A stretch of DNA of 64,000 nt from Omphalotus guepiniiformis (Eukaryota; Basidiomycota; Agaricomycetes; Agaricales; Omphalotaceae): assembly GCA_028554645.1 (NCBI GenBank), contig JAQOOI010000042.1, positions 83,754-147,753 of the forward strand. Direction: 5' to 3'. Below, one piece after another: positions 1-9,599 of this stretch. A program made the position numbers and the translations under genes. Within the stretch, counting starts at the first letter, position 1. Each line of letters starts with the position of its first letter. The notes below the pieces were generated by a model. That model was given only the letters and a program-made list of their open reading frames with translations, ran no database searches and was not told the origin of the DNA.

Positions 1-2
1 CT

Positions 3-581
3 AGATTTGAAGAGAATCAAGCTACCTTGATCTCTCAAGTTCAAAAAGTTCTTGCAGAAACATTAGGTGGTAACAATGGTATGAATATACCACACATGCA
101 ATCTATTGCTATGGGTCAGAACCGTGGTAATAGATATGCAAACCCACAAGGACCTACAGAATATTCTTGTTATTTCTGTGGTGAGAAAGGGCATATTGCT
201 ACAAATTGTCCTCACCAGAAATCACAGTTTGAGAAGGGATATTTAGTTAGGAATGCAAGAGGAATGATAGTCATGAAAGATGGACAAGTTGCTCCATCTG
301 GTGATATGAATTCTTCTAGAAAGGACAAAATTGAAGCTATTGCTAAACAAAAAGGTTGGGATAAGGAAGTTGGCAAAAATGCCTTCATCTTTGCAGAAGA
401 AAGTGACATGGGATATAATATGCCTAGTGGACCTTCTGAATCTCAACATAATAGTTTTGATATGTCAGTCTTTACCAACACCTTGTTGAAGATTTCAGAA
501 AGATTGGACAGAATTGAAAATCAGGATAAAAGCCAGACTTCAAATGGTCAGGCTTCTTACTTGAGCCAGTCGGGAAACTAA
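3..581 (+). CDS. gag: Gag, C-terminal part (nucleocapsid), outer element; 5' partial
   Basis: This is the nucleocapsid end of Gag, the structural protein that packages the element RNA. The frame is open from base 3, so the start lies outside the window. A CCHC zinc knuckle (C-X2-C-X4-H-X4-C, CYFCGEKGHIATNC) lies near bases 165-215 and is followed by the same block as in the inner element's Gag, including a KDKIEAIAKQKGWD-like segment. It ends at TAA 579-581, eight bases before the ATG of the protease frame. The last sense codons form a -1 slippery heptamer. No internal stops are seen. The family is clear; the missing N-terminus cannot be judged. Confidence 0.88.
   Translation, partial: RFEENQATLISQVQKVLAETLGGNNGMNIPHMQSIAMGQNRGNRYANPQGPTEYSCYFCGEKGHIATNCPHQKSQFEKGYLVRNARGMIVMKDGQVAPSGDMNSSRKDKIEAIAKQKGWDKEVGKNAFIFAEESDMGYNMPSGPSESQHNSFDMSVFTNTLLKISERLDRIENQDKSQTSNGQASYLSQSGN
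572..578 (+). promoter_or_regulatory. Putative -1 ribosomal frameshift site, gag to protease (G GGA AAC)
   Basis: In the gag frame the end reads TCG GGA AAC TAA, so the heptamer G_GGA_AAC has the X_XXY_YYZ form and sits directly before the stop codon. Slipping one base back enters the protease frame with no intervening stop. The inner element has G_AAA_AAC at the equivalent place (11170-11176). An alternative is termination-reinitiation at the ATG eight bases after the stop, a spacing also conserved in both elements. Confidence 0.6.
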
Positions 582-589
582 GTGTTCCG

Positions 590-1984
590 ATGATGGGATC
601 TAGTACTAGAAATATGTACAGTACCACAAAGAAGGTCCCTGAGGATAAACAAAGAGTTGGTATTAAAAAGAGAATGGAAGTAGAAATTATAAGGCCTAAA
701 GGATTTGATAAAAGGTTGTATGTACCTCCACCCTTGAGAATGGAGGAGTTAGAGAAAGAAACCAAGGATAATGAAGAGGCTTTACTAAGAGATCAAGAGG
801 ATATAATGGATCCTTCTATAAAGGATATGGTAATTCAACCAGGTCAAAAAGAGATTAATGTTGAACCTGCTAAAGAAAGGCCATTTGATAGAGTGGAACC
901 ATTACAAAGAGATCCTATTCCTAGTAACCAAGCTTTGAACAAAGTTAGAAATGAAGTGGTGGAAAAAGCTAGAAATGTTCAGAAAGAAAGTAATAAAGAG
1001 AATGCTATAGTCTATAAAGAAACAGCTAGAAGGATTGGAGATTTTAGACATGCCTCTACTTTATCTAAACCAGGTTTAGAAGAGGAAATGGCAGAAAAGA
1101 TTTTCAATATGGATATTACTGTTCCAGTTGGAGACCTTATGGCTGTATCTCCAGGCATTAGAGCTGTCATATTGAGAAAAGCTAGAAATAGAAGGGTTGT
1201 TGAGAGAGCAGAGAAGGCTTTCTTGCAGATAGAACCTAATCAGAATGATTTGAATCCTATTCAAATGGACTCTGAGGTGGAACCAATAAAGAAAGTAAAT
1301 GTTGAGGATATTTGGTCTTTAAAGGAGACTTTCATTACATTGACAAAAGATACTGGTGATTTGAAAGCTGGTACTATTGTTCACCAAGATGTAGTTGAGC
1401 AATTCCTTAGAGATCTAGGTCCTAACAAGAAAGATAAAGTTATACTGGTGGCTAGAGAATCAGAAGGACTTAGAGTAGTATTCCCAAAAATCAATAACTC
1501 TGATGAAACTGTGGAAGCTGTTCTAGATAGTGGTTCTCAGATCATATCAATGGATCAGATGGTAGCAATGGGACTTGGAATGTCATGGGATCCTGATGTA
1601 GTGATTCACATGCAAAGTGCAAATGGGAGTTTAAAGCCTACTAAGGGTATGGCTAGAAATGTACCTTTTGTGTTTGGGGGCTTAACAGTCTACTTGCAAG
1701 TTCATATTGTGGAAGAGGCTCCATATCAAGTTTTACTTGGTAGACCTTTTGATGTAAACACCCAAAGTATAATAAAGAACTTTGAGGATGGAGGTCAAGA
1801 GATAACCATAACTGATCTAAATTCTGGCTACAAGTGTACTATTGGAACCTATCTGAGGGGAAGAGGTGTTAGAATTGAACAGAAGAAAGAAGGATCTACT
1901 CTTAAAGAGATTTGTAGACCTCCACCTGTGGTACCTAAAGATGTACAAGAAGGAGTTGTAAATTTTCAGACCTCTATGATCTGA
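590..1984 (+). CDS. pro: Retropepsin-type aspartic protease with long N-terminal region, outer element
   Basis: A 464-codon frame encodes the aspartic protease that would process Gag and Pol. The catalytic motif is a DSG variant (VLDSGSQIISMD, about residues 311-322) rather than DTG. It is followed by a flap-like region and the closing LLGRPFD motif (about residues 380-386) typical of retropepsins. The first ~300 residues are lysine/glutamate-rich, contain no domain I recognise, and are conserved in layout in the inner element. The frame is -1 relative to gag, and the pol frame is -1 relative to it, so translation would need two frameshifts or reinitiation. No stop codons interrupt it. The ATG at 590 may be used for reinitiation, or the protein may be made only as a fusion. 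Confidence 0.85.
   Translation: MMGSSTRNMYSTTKKVPEDKQRVGIKKRMEVEIIRPKGFDKRLYVPPPLRMEELEKETKDNEEALLRDQEDIMDPSIKDMVIQPGQKEINVEPAKERPFDRVEPLQRDPIPSNQALNKVRNEVVEKARNVQKESNKENAIVYKETARRIGDFRHASTLSKPGLEEEMAEKIFNMDITVPVGDLMAVSPGIRAVILRKARNRRVVERAEKAFLQIEPNQNDLNPIQMDSEVEPIKKVNVEDIWSLKETFITLTKDTGDLKAGTIVHQDVVEQFLRDLGPNKKDKVILVARESEGLRVVFPKINNSDETVEAVLDSGSQIISMDQMVAMGLGMSWDPDVVIHMQSANGSLKPTKGMARNVPFVFGGLTVYLQVHIVEEAPYQVLLGRPFDVNTQSIIKNFEDGGQEITITDLNSGYKCTIGTYLRGRGVRIEQKKEGSTLKEICRPPPVVPKDVQEGVVNFQTSMI
1960..1966 (+). promoter_or_regulatory. Putative -1 ribosomal frameshift site, protease to pol (A AAT TTT)
   Basis: In the protease frame the sequence reads GTA AAT TTT CAG, giving the canonical heptamer A_AAU_UUU inside the protease/pol overlap, 18 bases before the protease TGA. 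A -1 slip leads directly into pol. The inner element has the identical heptamer at 12558-12564 in the same place, although the surrounding sequence has diverged. No downstream pseudoknot was modelled. Confidence 0.7.
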
Positions 1985-4836
1985 TTGGCCCTCAGGGAGA
2001 GGTAGCTCTAAGAGTTGGCCTGAAAGAAAATGGTGAATTGTTTGTGGATGGGTATAAACTACCTGATGAAGATGGAACTTTTAAGAAAGAAGAATTGGCA
2101 GAAACTTTTGTATTTGCTGCTAAAGAGTATGTGGAAAAAGATAAAGAAGCTGCAGAAGTGCTAGATGCTTATATGAACTCTACTACTATAAAGAGTAGGG
2201 GAAAAGACAAGCAAGTGTTCTGTAGTTGGAGAGAAGAGTTGAAAGAAAAGAAGGATGCTATGTTTCAAGAGGAAAATTCTTGTACCATAGAAAAAGAGAA
2301 AAATAATAAAGAGTTTGTAGATGTGTATAGAAAGTACAAATCTGTAAAGGATAAAGTTAGACCGGTTAAAGCTACTTTACCGGCTGAGTTTCGTGTAGAA
2401 AGGAATATTTTTGGTGATCCGTTAGCAGAAATGCTGGAATTATCTCCAAATCCACCTGAGTTCACACCGGGTGAAAGATACAATGAAGCAAGAAAGAATA
2501 TCATAGACAAAAATCATGATGAGGGCTTTTTATGGCCAGAAGAAATGAAGTTAGTTCATCATTTGATGAAACAACAGGAAAAAGCTTTTGCTTGGGAACC
2601 TGCAGAAGGAGGAAACTTTAGAACAGATTTCTTTCCACCTGTGAAATTTCCAGTCTTACCACATGTACCTTGGGTTGAAAGAAACATTCCAATACCACCT
2701 GGTATATTTGATGATGTGTGTAAAATTATAAAGGCAAAAATTGATTCTGGGGTTTATAAACCTTCAAGTTCTTCTTACAGATCAAAATGGTTTTGTGTTT
2801 TAAAGAAAGATGGAAAAAGTTTGAGACTGGTGCATAGTCTGGAACCATTGAATAAAGTTACTATACAACATTCAGAGATTCCACCAGCTACTGCAGATGT
2901 TGCTAGAAACTTTGCAGGAAGAGCATGTCTAGGAACACTGGACATCTTTGTTGGATATGATGAAAGGTTGATAGATGATGATTCTAGAGACTTAACCACC
3001 TTCCAAACACCATTTGGGCCACATAGACTAGTAAAACTGCCTATGGGTTGGACTAACTCAGTACCTATCTTTCATGATGATGTTACTTTCATTCTAAGAG
3101 ATGAAATTCCACATGTGACTATACCTTATGTTGATGATGTACCTGTAAGGGGTCCAGCAACAAGATATGAGTTACCAGATGGCAGATATGAAACTATTCC
3201 TCAAAACAATGGTATAAGGAGATTTGTATGGGAACATATGCAGAATATGAATAGAGTGATACAAAGAATGAAATATGTTGGTGGTACATTTTCTGGTACA
3301 AAGGCATTCATTTGTGTAAAAGAAGGCATGGTTGTTGGTCACCGTTGTTTATATGAGGGTCAAGCACCTTCTAATAAGATAGCAGAAGTGGTTACTACAT
3401 GGCAAAGATTTGACTCTAAGACAGATGTCAGGGCTTTCTTGGGTACTACTGGCCAACTTAGACAATTTATAAAGGACTATGCTAAAATTGCTGCACCTTT
3501 GCAATATTTGACCAGAAATGTTCCATTTGAGATGAAGGCTGAACAATGGGATTCTGTAGTAGCTCTTAAGGAAGCTATCAGAGTTGCACCTTGTTTAAGA
3601 CCTATAGACTATATGTCAGAAAATGGGATTACACTTGCTGTAGATACTTCTTGGATGGCAGTTGGATATTATATATACCAAACTGACCCAGAAGATCCTA
3701 AGAAGAAGTACTTTAACTACTTTGGTTCAATTACATTGAATGAAAGGGAAGCAAGGTTTTCTCAACCAAAGAGAGAGCTGTATGGTCTGAAATTAGCTTT
3801 AGAAGCTTCTTATTACTTGATTTATGGGTGTAGGAATTTGACTGTGGAAACAGATGCTAGCTATATAAAGGGCATGTTGGATCATCCCAGTTCAGGCCCT
3901 AATGCAACTATAAACAGGTGGATAGAGGATATAAGGAAATATCAGTTTACATTGGTACATGTTAAGGGAACTTTACATGGACCGGATGGTCTATCTAGAA
4001 GGGGTCCTGGAGGTATAACAACTGAAAGACCACCTGTAAATGAGGAAGACTATGTAGATGAAGATAATGGAGAACCATTACAGTTTAGAATGCAAAATGA
4101 AGAAGATGATATACCACTAGACTTTGAGTCTTTCAGAGATAAAATAGACAATAGAGGTGGCTATCTTTTTGAAATGGCAAGCTCTGAAAATGAATTTGAA
4201 GATGATTTGCAAGAATGCATAGAAGAAGAAAAGATTGCAGAATGTTATAGGATTAGAATTTTAGAAGCTCATGGAATGGTGAAGAGTGCTTTTGCTCAAA
4301 CTTTAGTAATTCCACCAGGAGATCCAGAGTGGAGTAATTCTCATCCTTATAGTGAGGTACATAGAAGGGATGAAGGAAAGAAAATGGATGATCTTCTACC
4401 TTTAATAAAGGATTGGCATCAAGACAAGAACTCAGCTGTTATTAAAAGTTTGAATAAAACTGAAAAGAGATCTTTTCTAAGACAAGCTGTTAAGTTCTTT
4501 GTTGATAAAGATGGTAAAATGTATAGAAGGAATGAAGAACTAGATGGTCAACATAAGTTGGTTGTATCTAAGGAAAAGAGAATGTACATGATGCATGCTG
4601 CACATGACAATTTGGGTCATAAAGGGATGTTTGCAACTAAAGCTGTCATAGACAAGAGATTTAAAGACTTGGTCAAAAATACAGATTATATTTTTGATGC
4701 CATACCCAATCTTAGGCTTGAAGGGGACGATTCTGATGAAGAAGACAGTGATTCGGATCTTGGAGACAACTTAGAAGACAATGAGGAACCAGATTGGGAC
4801 GAAGGTGTCAAAACCAGGTCAAAAAGACAGACGTGA
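1966..4836 (+). CDS. pol: Pol with reverse transcriptase and RNase H, integrase deleted in frame (outer element)
   Basis: The RT domain holds LPMGWTNSVP and the catalytic YVDDVPV box (around 3127-3150). RNase H follows with the VDTSWMAVG and ETDAS aspartates (about 3640 and 3850). The protein then reaches the start of the integrase zinc domain (HDNLGHKGMFATK, about 4607), but after KRF the frame jumps to the acidic C-terminal tail (DYIFDAIPNLRL...EEPDWD). In the inner element the same two points are about 1.1 kb apart and enclose the rest of the HHCC finger, the DDE core and the C-terminal domain. The join keeps the frame and the tail. There is no ATG near the start; the pol frame overlaps the end of protease, so a -1 frameshift at 1960-1966 is the likely entry. 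RT and RNase H look intact, but integration would need another element's integrase. Confidence 0.9.
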   Translation, partial: SDLYDLIGPQGEVALRVGLKENGELFVDGYKLPDEDGTFKKEELAETFVFAAKEYVEKDKEAAEVLDAYMNSTTIKSRGKDKQVFCSWREELKEKKDAMFQEENSCTIEKEKNNKEFVDVYRKYKSVKDKVRPVKATLPAEFRVERNIFGDPLAEMLELSPNPPEFTPGERYNEARKNIIDKNHDEGFLWPEEMKLVHHLMKQQEKAFAWEPAEGGNFRTDFFPPVKFPVLPHVPWVERNIPIPPGIFDDVCKIIKAKIDSGVYKPSSSSYRSKWFCVLKKDGKSLRLVHSLEPLNKVTIQHSEIPPATADVARNFAGRACLGTLDIFVGYDERLIDDDSRDLTTFQTPFGPHRLVKLPMGWTNSVPIFHDDVTFILRDEIPHVTIPYVDDVPVRGPATRYELPDGRYETIPQNNGIRRFVWEHMQNMNRVIQRMKYVGGTFSGTKAFICVKEGMVVGHRCLYEGQAPSNKIAEVVTTWQRFDSKTDVRAFLGTTGQLRQFIKDYAKIAAPLQYLTRNVPFEMKAEQWDSVVALKEAIRVAPCLRPIDYMSENGITLAVDTSWMAVGYYIYQTDPEDPKKKYFNYFGSITLNEREARFSQPKRELYGLKLALEASYYLIYGCRNLTVETDASYIKGMLDHPSSGPNATINRWIEDIRKYQFTLVHVKGTLHGPDGLSRRGPGGITTERPPVNEEDYVDEDNGEPLQFRMQNEEDDIPLDFESFRDKIDNRGGYLFEMASSENEFEDDLQECIEEEKIAECYRIRILEAHGMVKSAFAQTLVIPPGDPEWSNSHPYSEVHRRDEGKKMDDLLPLIKDWHQDKNSAVIKSLNKTEKRSFLRQAVKFFVDKDGKMYRRNEELDGQHKLVVSKEKRMYMMHAAHDNLGHKGMFATKAVIDKRFKDLVKNTDYIFDAIPNLRLEGDDSDEEDSDSDLGDNLEDNEEPDWDEGVKTRSKRQT

Positions 4837-4995
4837 ACTCAAAGTTGTAACTAGTATTCTTCATTACAAAGCTATCTAGTCACTACATGACTCTGAGTAT
4901 GCACATAATGTATAGTAAGGACAGTGTTTAGGTATATATATAATATATGCCGGACATTTAAAAAGAACGTTGTAAATAAAGTGGTACCAGGGGAA

Positions 4996-6313
4996 CTACT
5001 CGTCAGTGGTCATGTCGGTGGTAGAGGTAGAATCTACTGAGTCCATAGAGTCATCTCCATCCACATTGGAACTACCTTTAATGGACTTCTTCTTAATAAC
5101 TAAGGAAAGATTGTCTGCTAGCTTCTGCATGTCACGATAACGAGCACCGTTGGTTTGAACAATGTGTGCGAGAGTAGAACACTCGGTACGGAGGCAATTG
5201 TGTATGGCCTTAAGAGATTCGAGCGTGAGCTGGTCGTAATCGTAGTATGGAACAAACGCGAGTGTCTTAAGAACACTGGTGTGAGCCATATCACGTAGGG
5301 CCTTCTCAACTATAAAGAATAATGTCAGAATGTATATTGAATACTATTAAGTGTGTACTTACAGTCAGTTTCTTCACTAAGGTTTGAAACAGCTGTTTCC
5401 AACTTAAGTCGTTTTTGGCCGGATGTCGCAAAGCCCTTCGAAATGTAGTGGTTAGCCTTCCTGTACGCGCCAGAGGATTGATCCAATCCAGGAACTGCTG
5501 AGTATGGCATGCTTACAACGGCGTGTTGGTTCACGATAAGTTCTGCCTTACGGAACTAGTAACGAATTAATATATGTCCGGTTGAAAATAATGAGTGACT
5601 TACAGTAAGATTCTTGATAGCACTAGCTTCTTTAGCGCTGCTAGAGCCCTTGGTACCATCAGTCATCTGTAAGAACAATGTGTACAAAATGTTAGTACAA
5701 AGTATTAATTACCGGGTGGAAATTACTTACAAGTGCTTCACCGACAGTTTTGTCGAGAGGAGGGGTAATAATGACTTCAACATTGTCGTCGTCGTCACAA
5801 ACAGCCTTTGACTTGGGGGTTTCCTTGCCCTGGAATAAAGTTAGATAATGAATATAAGTCTGGTACATATTCGTACCTTGCGTTTCCGATTGTTACCTTC
5901 TTCTTTAGCCTTAGCGACTGCTTCAGCAGCAGCAGCAGCATTCTTGAGACGTTCTTGAACCATACGGTCAATGTGTTTCTGAAGTCCAGCTACAGAACGA
6001 AGAGGCGACATTTGAGGACAAGCTGCCATAACCGCCTGCAGGGCAGTGACGTTGTCTTCAAACTTCTTGAAGAGTTCGTTGTCGGCAGCTGTAGTAGCCA
6101 TATCGAGGGGTTTAACCTTAAACTCGAATTATTATTAAACGCTGGACGATTATTAAAAATGTAATAACGTACCAAGAAGTCACAAAGCGTCTTAGCGAAT
6201 TGGAACATCTCTCCATCGGGAACGTTACGAGCACGAGCACGATCAAAGGTGCCACGACGAAGTTCCAGCAAAGCAAGCCAGTCTTCTTTGATGAAAGAGG
6301 GAGTAGGGGCCAT
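4996..6313 (-). CDS. Antisense gene A of the outer element (spliced, unknown, nuclear-type)
   Basis: I do not recognise a named family. The gene lies between pol and the 3' LTR on the opposite strand and converges on pol. The ATG at 6313 starts MAPTPSFIKEDW; the TAG is at 4996-4998. Several short GT-AG introns are needed, for example after CDFL near 6173. The product has a helical, leucine-rich N-terminal ~130 residues, an alanine-rich coiled segment, a basic NRKRKG patch suggesting nuclear localisation, an acidic CDDDDNVEVI stretch, and a C-terminal block beginning near NLSEETD. The inner element's gene A has the same order of features and the matching NLSEET block, so the two are homologous and coding capacity has been kept. 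The exon borders are partly inferred. Confidence 0.68.
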
Positions 6314-7006
6314 TGAGAAAGTAAGAGCTTGTGATAACGAGTTATAGAACGAATGAATGTTGGTTCGATGCAATTTACGATCCTTACATTTGTTCTTTTA
6401 TAGCTGAAAAATGTATTGTACCTGGCTGAAAACTTTTGAGGTCGAAAAATTATCTTCAAATTCTCTTAGGGGTATAATGTTCAGCGGGGGCGCTGAAATT
6501 TTTGGTTTGGGGGAGAGGGTGACAAGTTGCAGAAAAATTATGAATATAATTATTATCCGGTGTATAATCGTCCCCCAAATTAAAAGAAACATAAAAGAAT
6601 AGAAGGAAAAACGAAGTAAAAAGAATGTAATATTGAATGTTGTGGTCATTTCTTAATATGGAATTTAAGCGCTGAGCGTTTATCTTTGATTTTGAATTTC
6701 AGCCGGACTTCAGAAAGTCAGCTGCAACTTCGATTTCTTAGAATCTTAAGGTTTGAATTCACTCATAATAAGCAAAAGAAAGCACAATGACAATGATATT
6801 TTAGTACCCTAAGTGTCTACAAGCAAGAGGTAGAACTTAAACTTAGGTACAAACAGCGGTATGGTAAAGATAATGTTCGTATAAAGTGTTCGTTCCGACG
6901 AGTGGCGACCTACAACGAAATAAGACCGTCAAGAAAAGCAGAGATAAACGCGTTCAAAAGAAGGAGCTGGGGTGAATAGAATGAACAGAAAGTGTAAGTC
7001 CAGTGC
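6314..7006. other. Spacer between antisense genes A and B, outer element, with internal polypurine tract
   Basis: No gene is seen. This AT-rich spacer is the expected promoter side of gene A and the 3' side of gene B. At 6504-6517 it contains GGTTTGGGGGAGAG, nearly the same as the polypurine tract beside the 3' LTR (25936-25948). The inner element has the same arrangement in its own A/B spacer. Confidence 0.6.
6504..6517 (+). other. Internal polypurine-tract-like site, outer element
   Basis: The TTTGGGGGAGA core is shared with the terminal polypurine tract at 25936-25948 and with both tracts of the inner element. A Ty3/Gypsy element needs only one tract before its 3' LTR, so this would be a second plus-strand priming site or a relic of module duplication. 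Confidence 0.55.
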
Positions 7007-7284
7007 CTAAGCTTCTGGACTTACCTCCTGCGATTCCCCAACTCCTGCACTTTGATTTGCAGTTTCTCTAGCCTTGTCTAAAAACGCGGGGTCTACGGCT
7101 ATCGGTTCGCCTTGGTCGTTGGTGCTGATTGCGCTACGAAGCCGAAAGTCGTCGACTTGCCACCCGAGAGCCGCAGCTAACAATTCCATCTGGCCTTTAT
7201 TTGCTAAGAATTCCGCATCCGGCTCGAGAGAACGAAGAACGCTGCAAGCATCTACACACGATTCGCGAAGACGCTGTTGTTCGG
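7007..7284 (-). pseudogene. Antisense gene B of outer element, 3' half (cut off by inner element)
   Basis: This is the C-terminal part of gene B. It reads in one open frame from the insertion junction (EQQRLRESC...) through MELLAAALGWQVDD to a TAG at 7007-7009. It matches the C-terminal block of the inner element's gene B (RQAHIKASC... and LLCTALGWDVN). The 5' half lies at 23740-25382. Removing the inner element and one 4-bp target copy joins IQT to EQQ in frame, so the gene was open when the insertion happened. No terminator or start replaces the lost half. Confidence 0.78.
7281..7284. repeat. Target site duplication of the inner element, left copy (TCGG)
   Basis: TCGG directly precedes the 5' LTR. 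The right copy after the 3' LTR (23736-23739) is TTGG, which differs by a single C-to-T change at a CpG. The coding frame across the repaired site supports a 4-bp duplication. Confidence 0.65.
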
Positions 7285-9087
7285 TGTCGCGACTAAAAGC
7301 GGTCTAGGCTTGAAATCATGCAGATTGAGAAAGATTTTGGTTGTTCAAACATTGGAAACTGAACAATGAGAACTAGAGTTCACCCAGACTGCTAGTTGAA
7401 ACATGAGAACACACTCAGTTACTCAAGCCTGAGTGTAGAGTTAGCTATAGTACATGATATGGTACCTAGCAACTGTGACCAATGGGATCATGGAGAGAGA
7501 TACTAGTTTTGCCTCTCACTTGATATTGGAGTACCAATGTTCCATGCTAAGTTGAGTTGGTCAGACCCACCCTCTAAAGACTAGAGACTCTCATGAGTGT
7601 TGTTTGATTGTAATCCAAGGGAATGATGGAAGTTACAATTCAATCTGAGAAACATCTAAGTCCACTGGACTATCTAACTCCAGCTGGTCTTGCTAACTCA
7701 GGTTGGCTGTAAAGACTGAATGCTGAGAGTGCAGACAAGCTTGTATTGCTCTGACCAGAGAAATATGTTGTACATTTGGTACTATGCTTAGAATGGTGTT
7801 ACAACTTGTGAACCACCATTGTCTGTAGGCTGAAGAGGAAAAATCCTCTAAGTCATTTCTGAAGAATGGAGTTAGATGCTCAAGTTATCTTACCACGGAA
7901 CTAGATGTTGATTCTGGAGTATCCCTCTGAAATGTAACATCTAACTGAGTGATACCCTGAACCCAGACACCCAAATAGGGAAGAAGAAACGATTATTGGG
8001 ACATAATACTGTCCATAGCTTGTTGCTAGAACCAGCTAAAAGGAGAAGTACCTCCTGGAGACAAATCAGATGCAAGATCTGGCCAGATAGACACCTGTGC
8101 TACTGTACAGCTTGTGGATGATAGTAACAACGGAGTAGGGTCTAGATGACCTCTGAAACGAAGAAATAACCACTGGATATGCTAGGAACCTCACCAGCAT
8201 CCCCCAGTTAGGAAAATCAAAAGAGTTGCAAATTTCAAAATCATAAAAGATATTGTCATATGGCACCATTCTGGACTGATATTGCGTGCTGTACACCCTG
8301 GTTAGATACCCTGGACTTGATTGCCAAGCCACTATATGGACAAAGCGATTTATATAACAATTTTTATACCCAAGATACCTATACATGACAGTATCTAACT
8401 GAAAAATACCTACAAAAATACCAAAAAAGACACCAATCCCTGCTCAATTAGTCTTTCTGTTATCTATTCTATTTACTCTGCTCAGATTCCCTTACATTTT
8501 CGAGATTTACTATATTTATTCTCTGACCTGTATATAAGAACTACCTACTTGTAGATATTTTTCCTTAAGTTAGGACTGCCTAGGCTCACTACCAAAGCAG
8601 AACTTCTTCTAGACGAAATTTGCCTGGCTCTTAGGAGTTCAGTTATAGAGAAATATACCAGTTGTGCAAACTTCTGTAAAGTCCCTTGTGGCAAACCTTG
8701 AGAGAGATACTGAAACTGTTGCTGTCCCTGCTGTTCTGTCTGTGCTGTTCTGCCTGCTGAAACTGTTGCTGCTACTGTTCTGATTGATACTGTCACTGTT
8801 TGGACCATTGGATCGAGTTGCCCACTCTGATTATTGCCCTGAACCATCCCCCTGAACCCCTGAGAAACTAGTTGCCCTCAGTCTTGAACCTGTGTTTTTG
8901 AGTTACCCTGTCACTTATACCCTGTTCAGAGCGGACTGCAGACACTTGCTAGCTCAGTATTGAGTTCGATTGTCGAGTTTAACTGTGCGGAACCTTTGAC
9001 AACGCCAGCCACACCTCCACAAACCCCCTAGAATTGAGTTAGAGGTTGTTTCTTGAGACTCCCTCTCAGTCTAATTCTTGCACATTA
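7285..9087 (+). repeat. 5' LTR of the inner element (1803 bp)
   Basis: The stretch is directly repeated at 21936-23735. It begins TGTCGC, and the shared sequence runs to TTGCACATTA(T). Differences from the 3' copy that I noticed are 7291 (G/A), 7523 (A/G), 8968 (G/A) and a 3-bp indel near 7731. It carries a TATA-type box at 8531 and two exact copies of the dispersed 9-mer (8301, 8391). Short ORFs within it, repeated identically in the other LTR, are not genes. The exact 3' edge could be a few bases earlier (…CACA). Confidence 0.93.
8531..8538 (+). promoter_or_regulatory. TATA-box candidate in 5' LTR
   Basis: TATATAAG lies about 555 bp before the LTR end and would set a U3/R border shortly downstream, producing the genomic RNA. 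The same octamer is at 23179-23186 in the 3' LTR. Confidence 0.5.
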
Positions 9088-9089
9088 TC

Positions 9090-9108
9090 TGGAGCCCACC
9101 GCGAGGGG
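9090..9108 (+). other. Candidate primer-binding site of the inner element
   Basis: TGGAGCCCACCGCGAGGGG begins two bases after the LTR. It starts with TGG, the complement of a tRNA 3' CCA. Which tRNA it matches cannot be decided here; complementarity to a tRNA from the same genome would confirm it. Confidence 0.5.
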
Positions 9109-9599
9109 TGGCTTTAGACTTGATATTTGAACCCTTCTGTGCTATTTGCACGCGTCTGGAATCTATCTGGACTACTCCCCTGCTGGAACTTTGTTCTGTT
9201 CTGCAGTTAGCAACTACATCTTTATAGAAGTTGTTGCAAGAAAAACATAGCTATATACTTCGAGTTTGCTTTGTCAAAATTAGCAGCTCAAGGAAAAGCA
9301 CCCACCCTAGACAAACTAGAAATTCTGTGAGAGCTGGAACAGAAGAGTTACCTCTGAACCAGTTACCCAGAAGGAAAAGTTCAAAAGGAAAGGAGAAAGA
9401 AGTGTCACCTGAACCTGAATCTAGTCCACTTTCGTCTCTATCATCCCTTAGTTCTATTCCTGAAAGGAATCTTCCAGAGTTTGCTGAACTTTCAGCTAGA
9501 TACAAGAAAAATAAGAGGAAATTTCTTAATAGCCCTCAATTCTTTTCCTTGACTCATAAGAGAATACCTGTGAGGATTGTAAAAGATAAAAGAAACAAC

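Noticed and set aside
8066..8847. Two ORFs (106 and 100 codons, minus strand) repeated identically at 22714-23495
   Set aside because: They are identical because both lie in the two LTRs; no motif, no homology between families, and they overlap the LTR promoter region.
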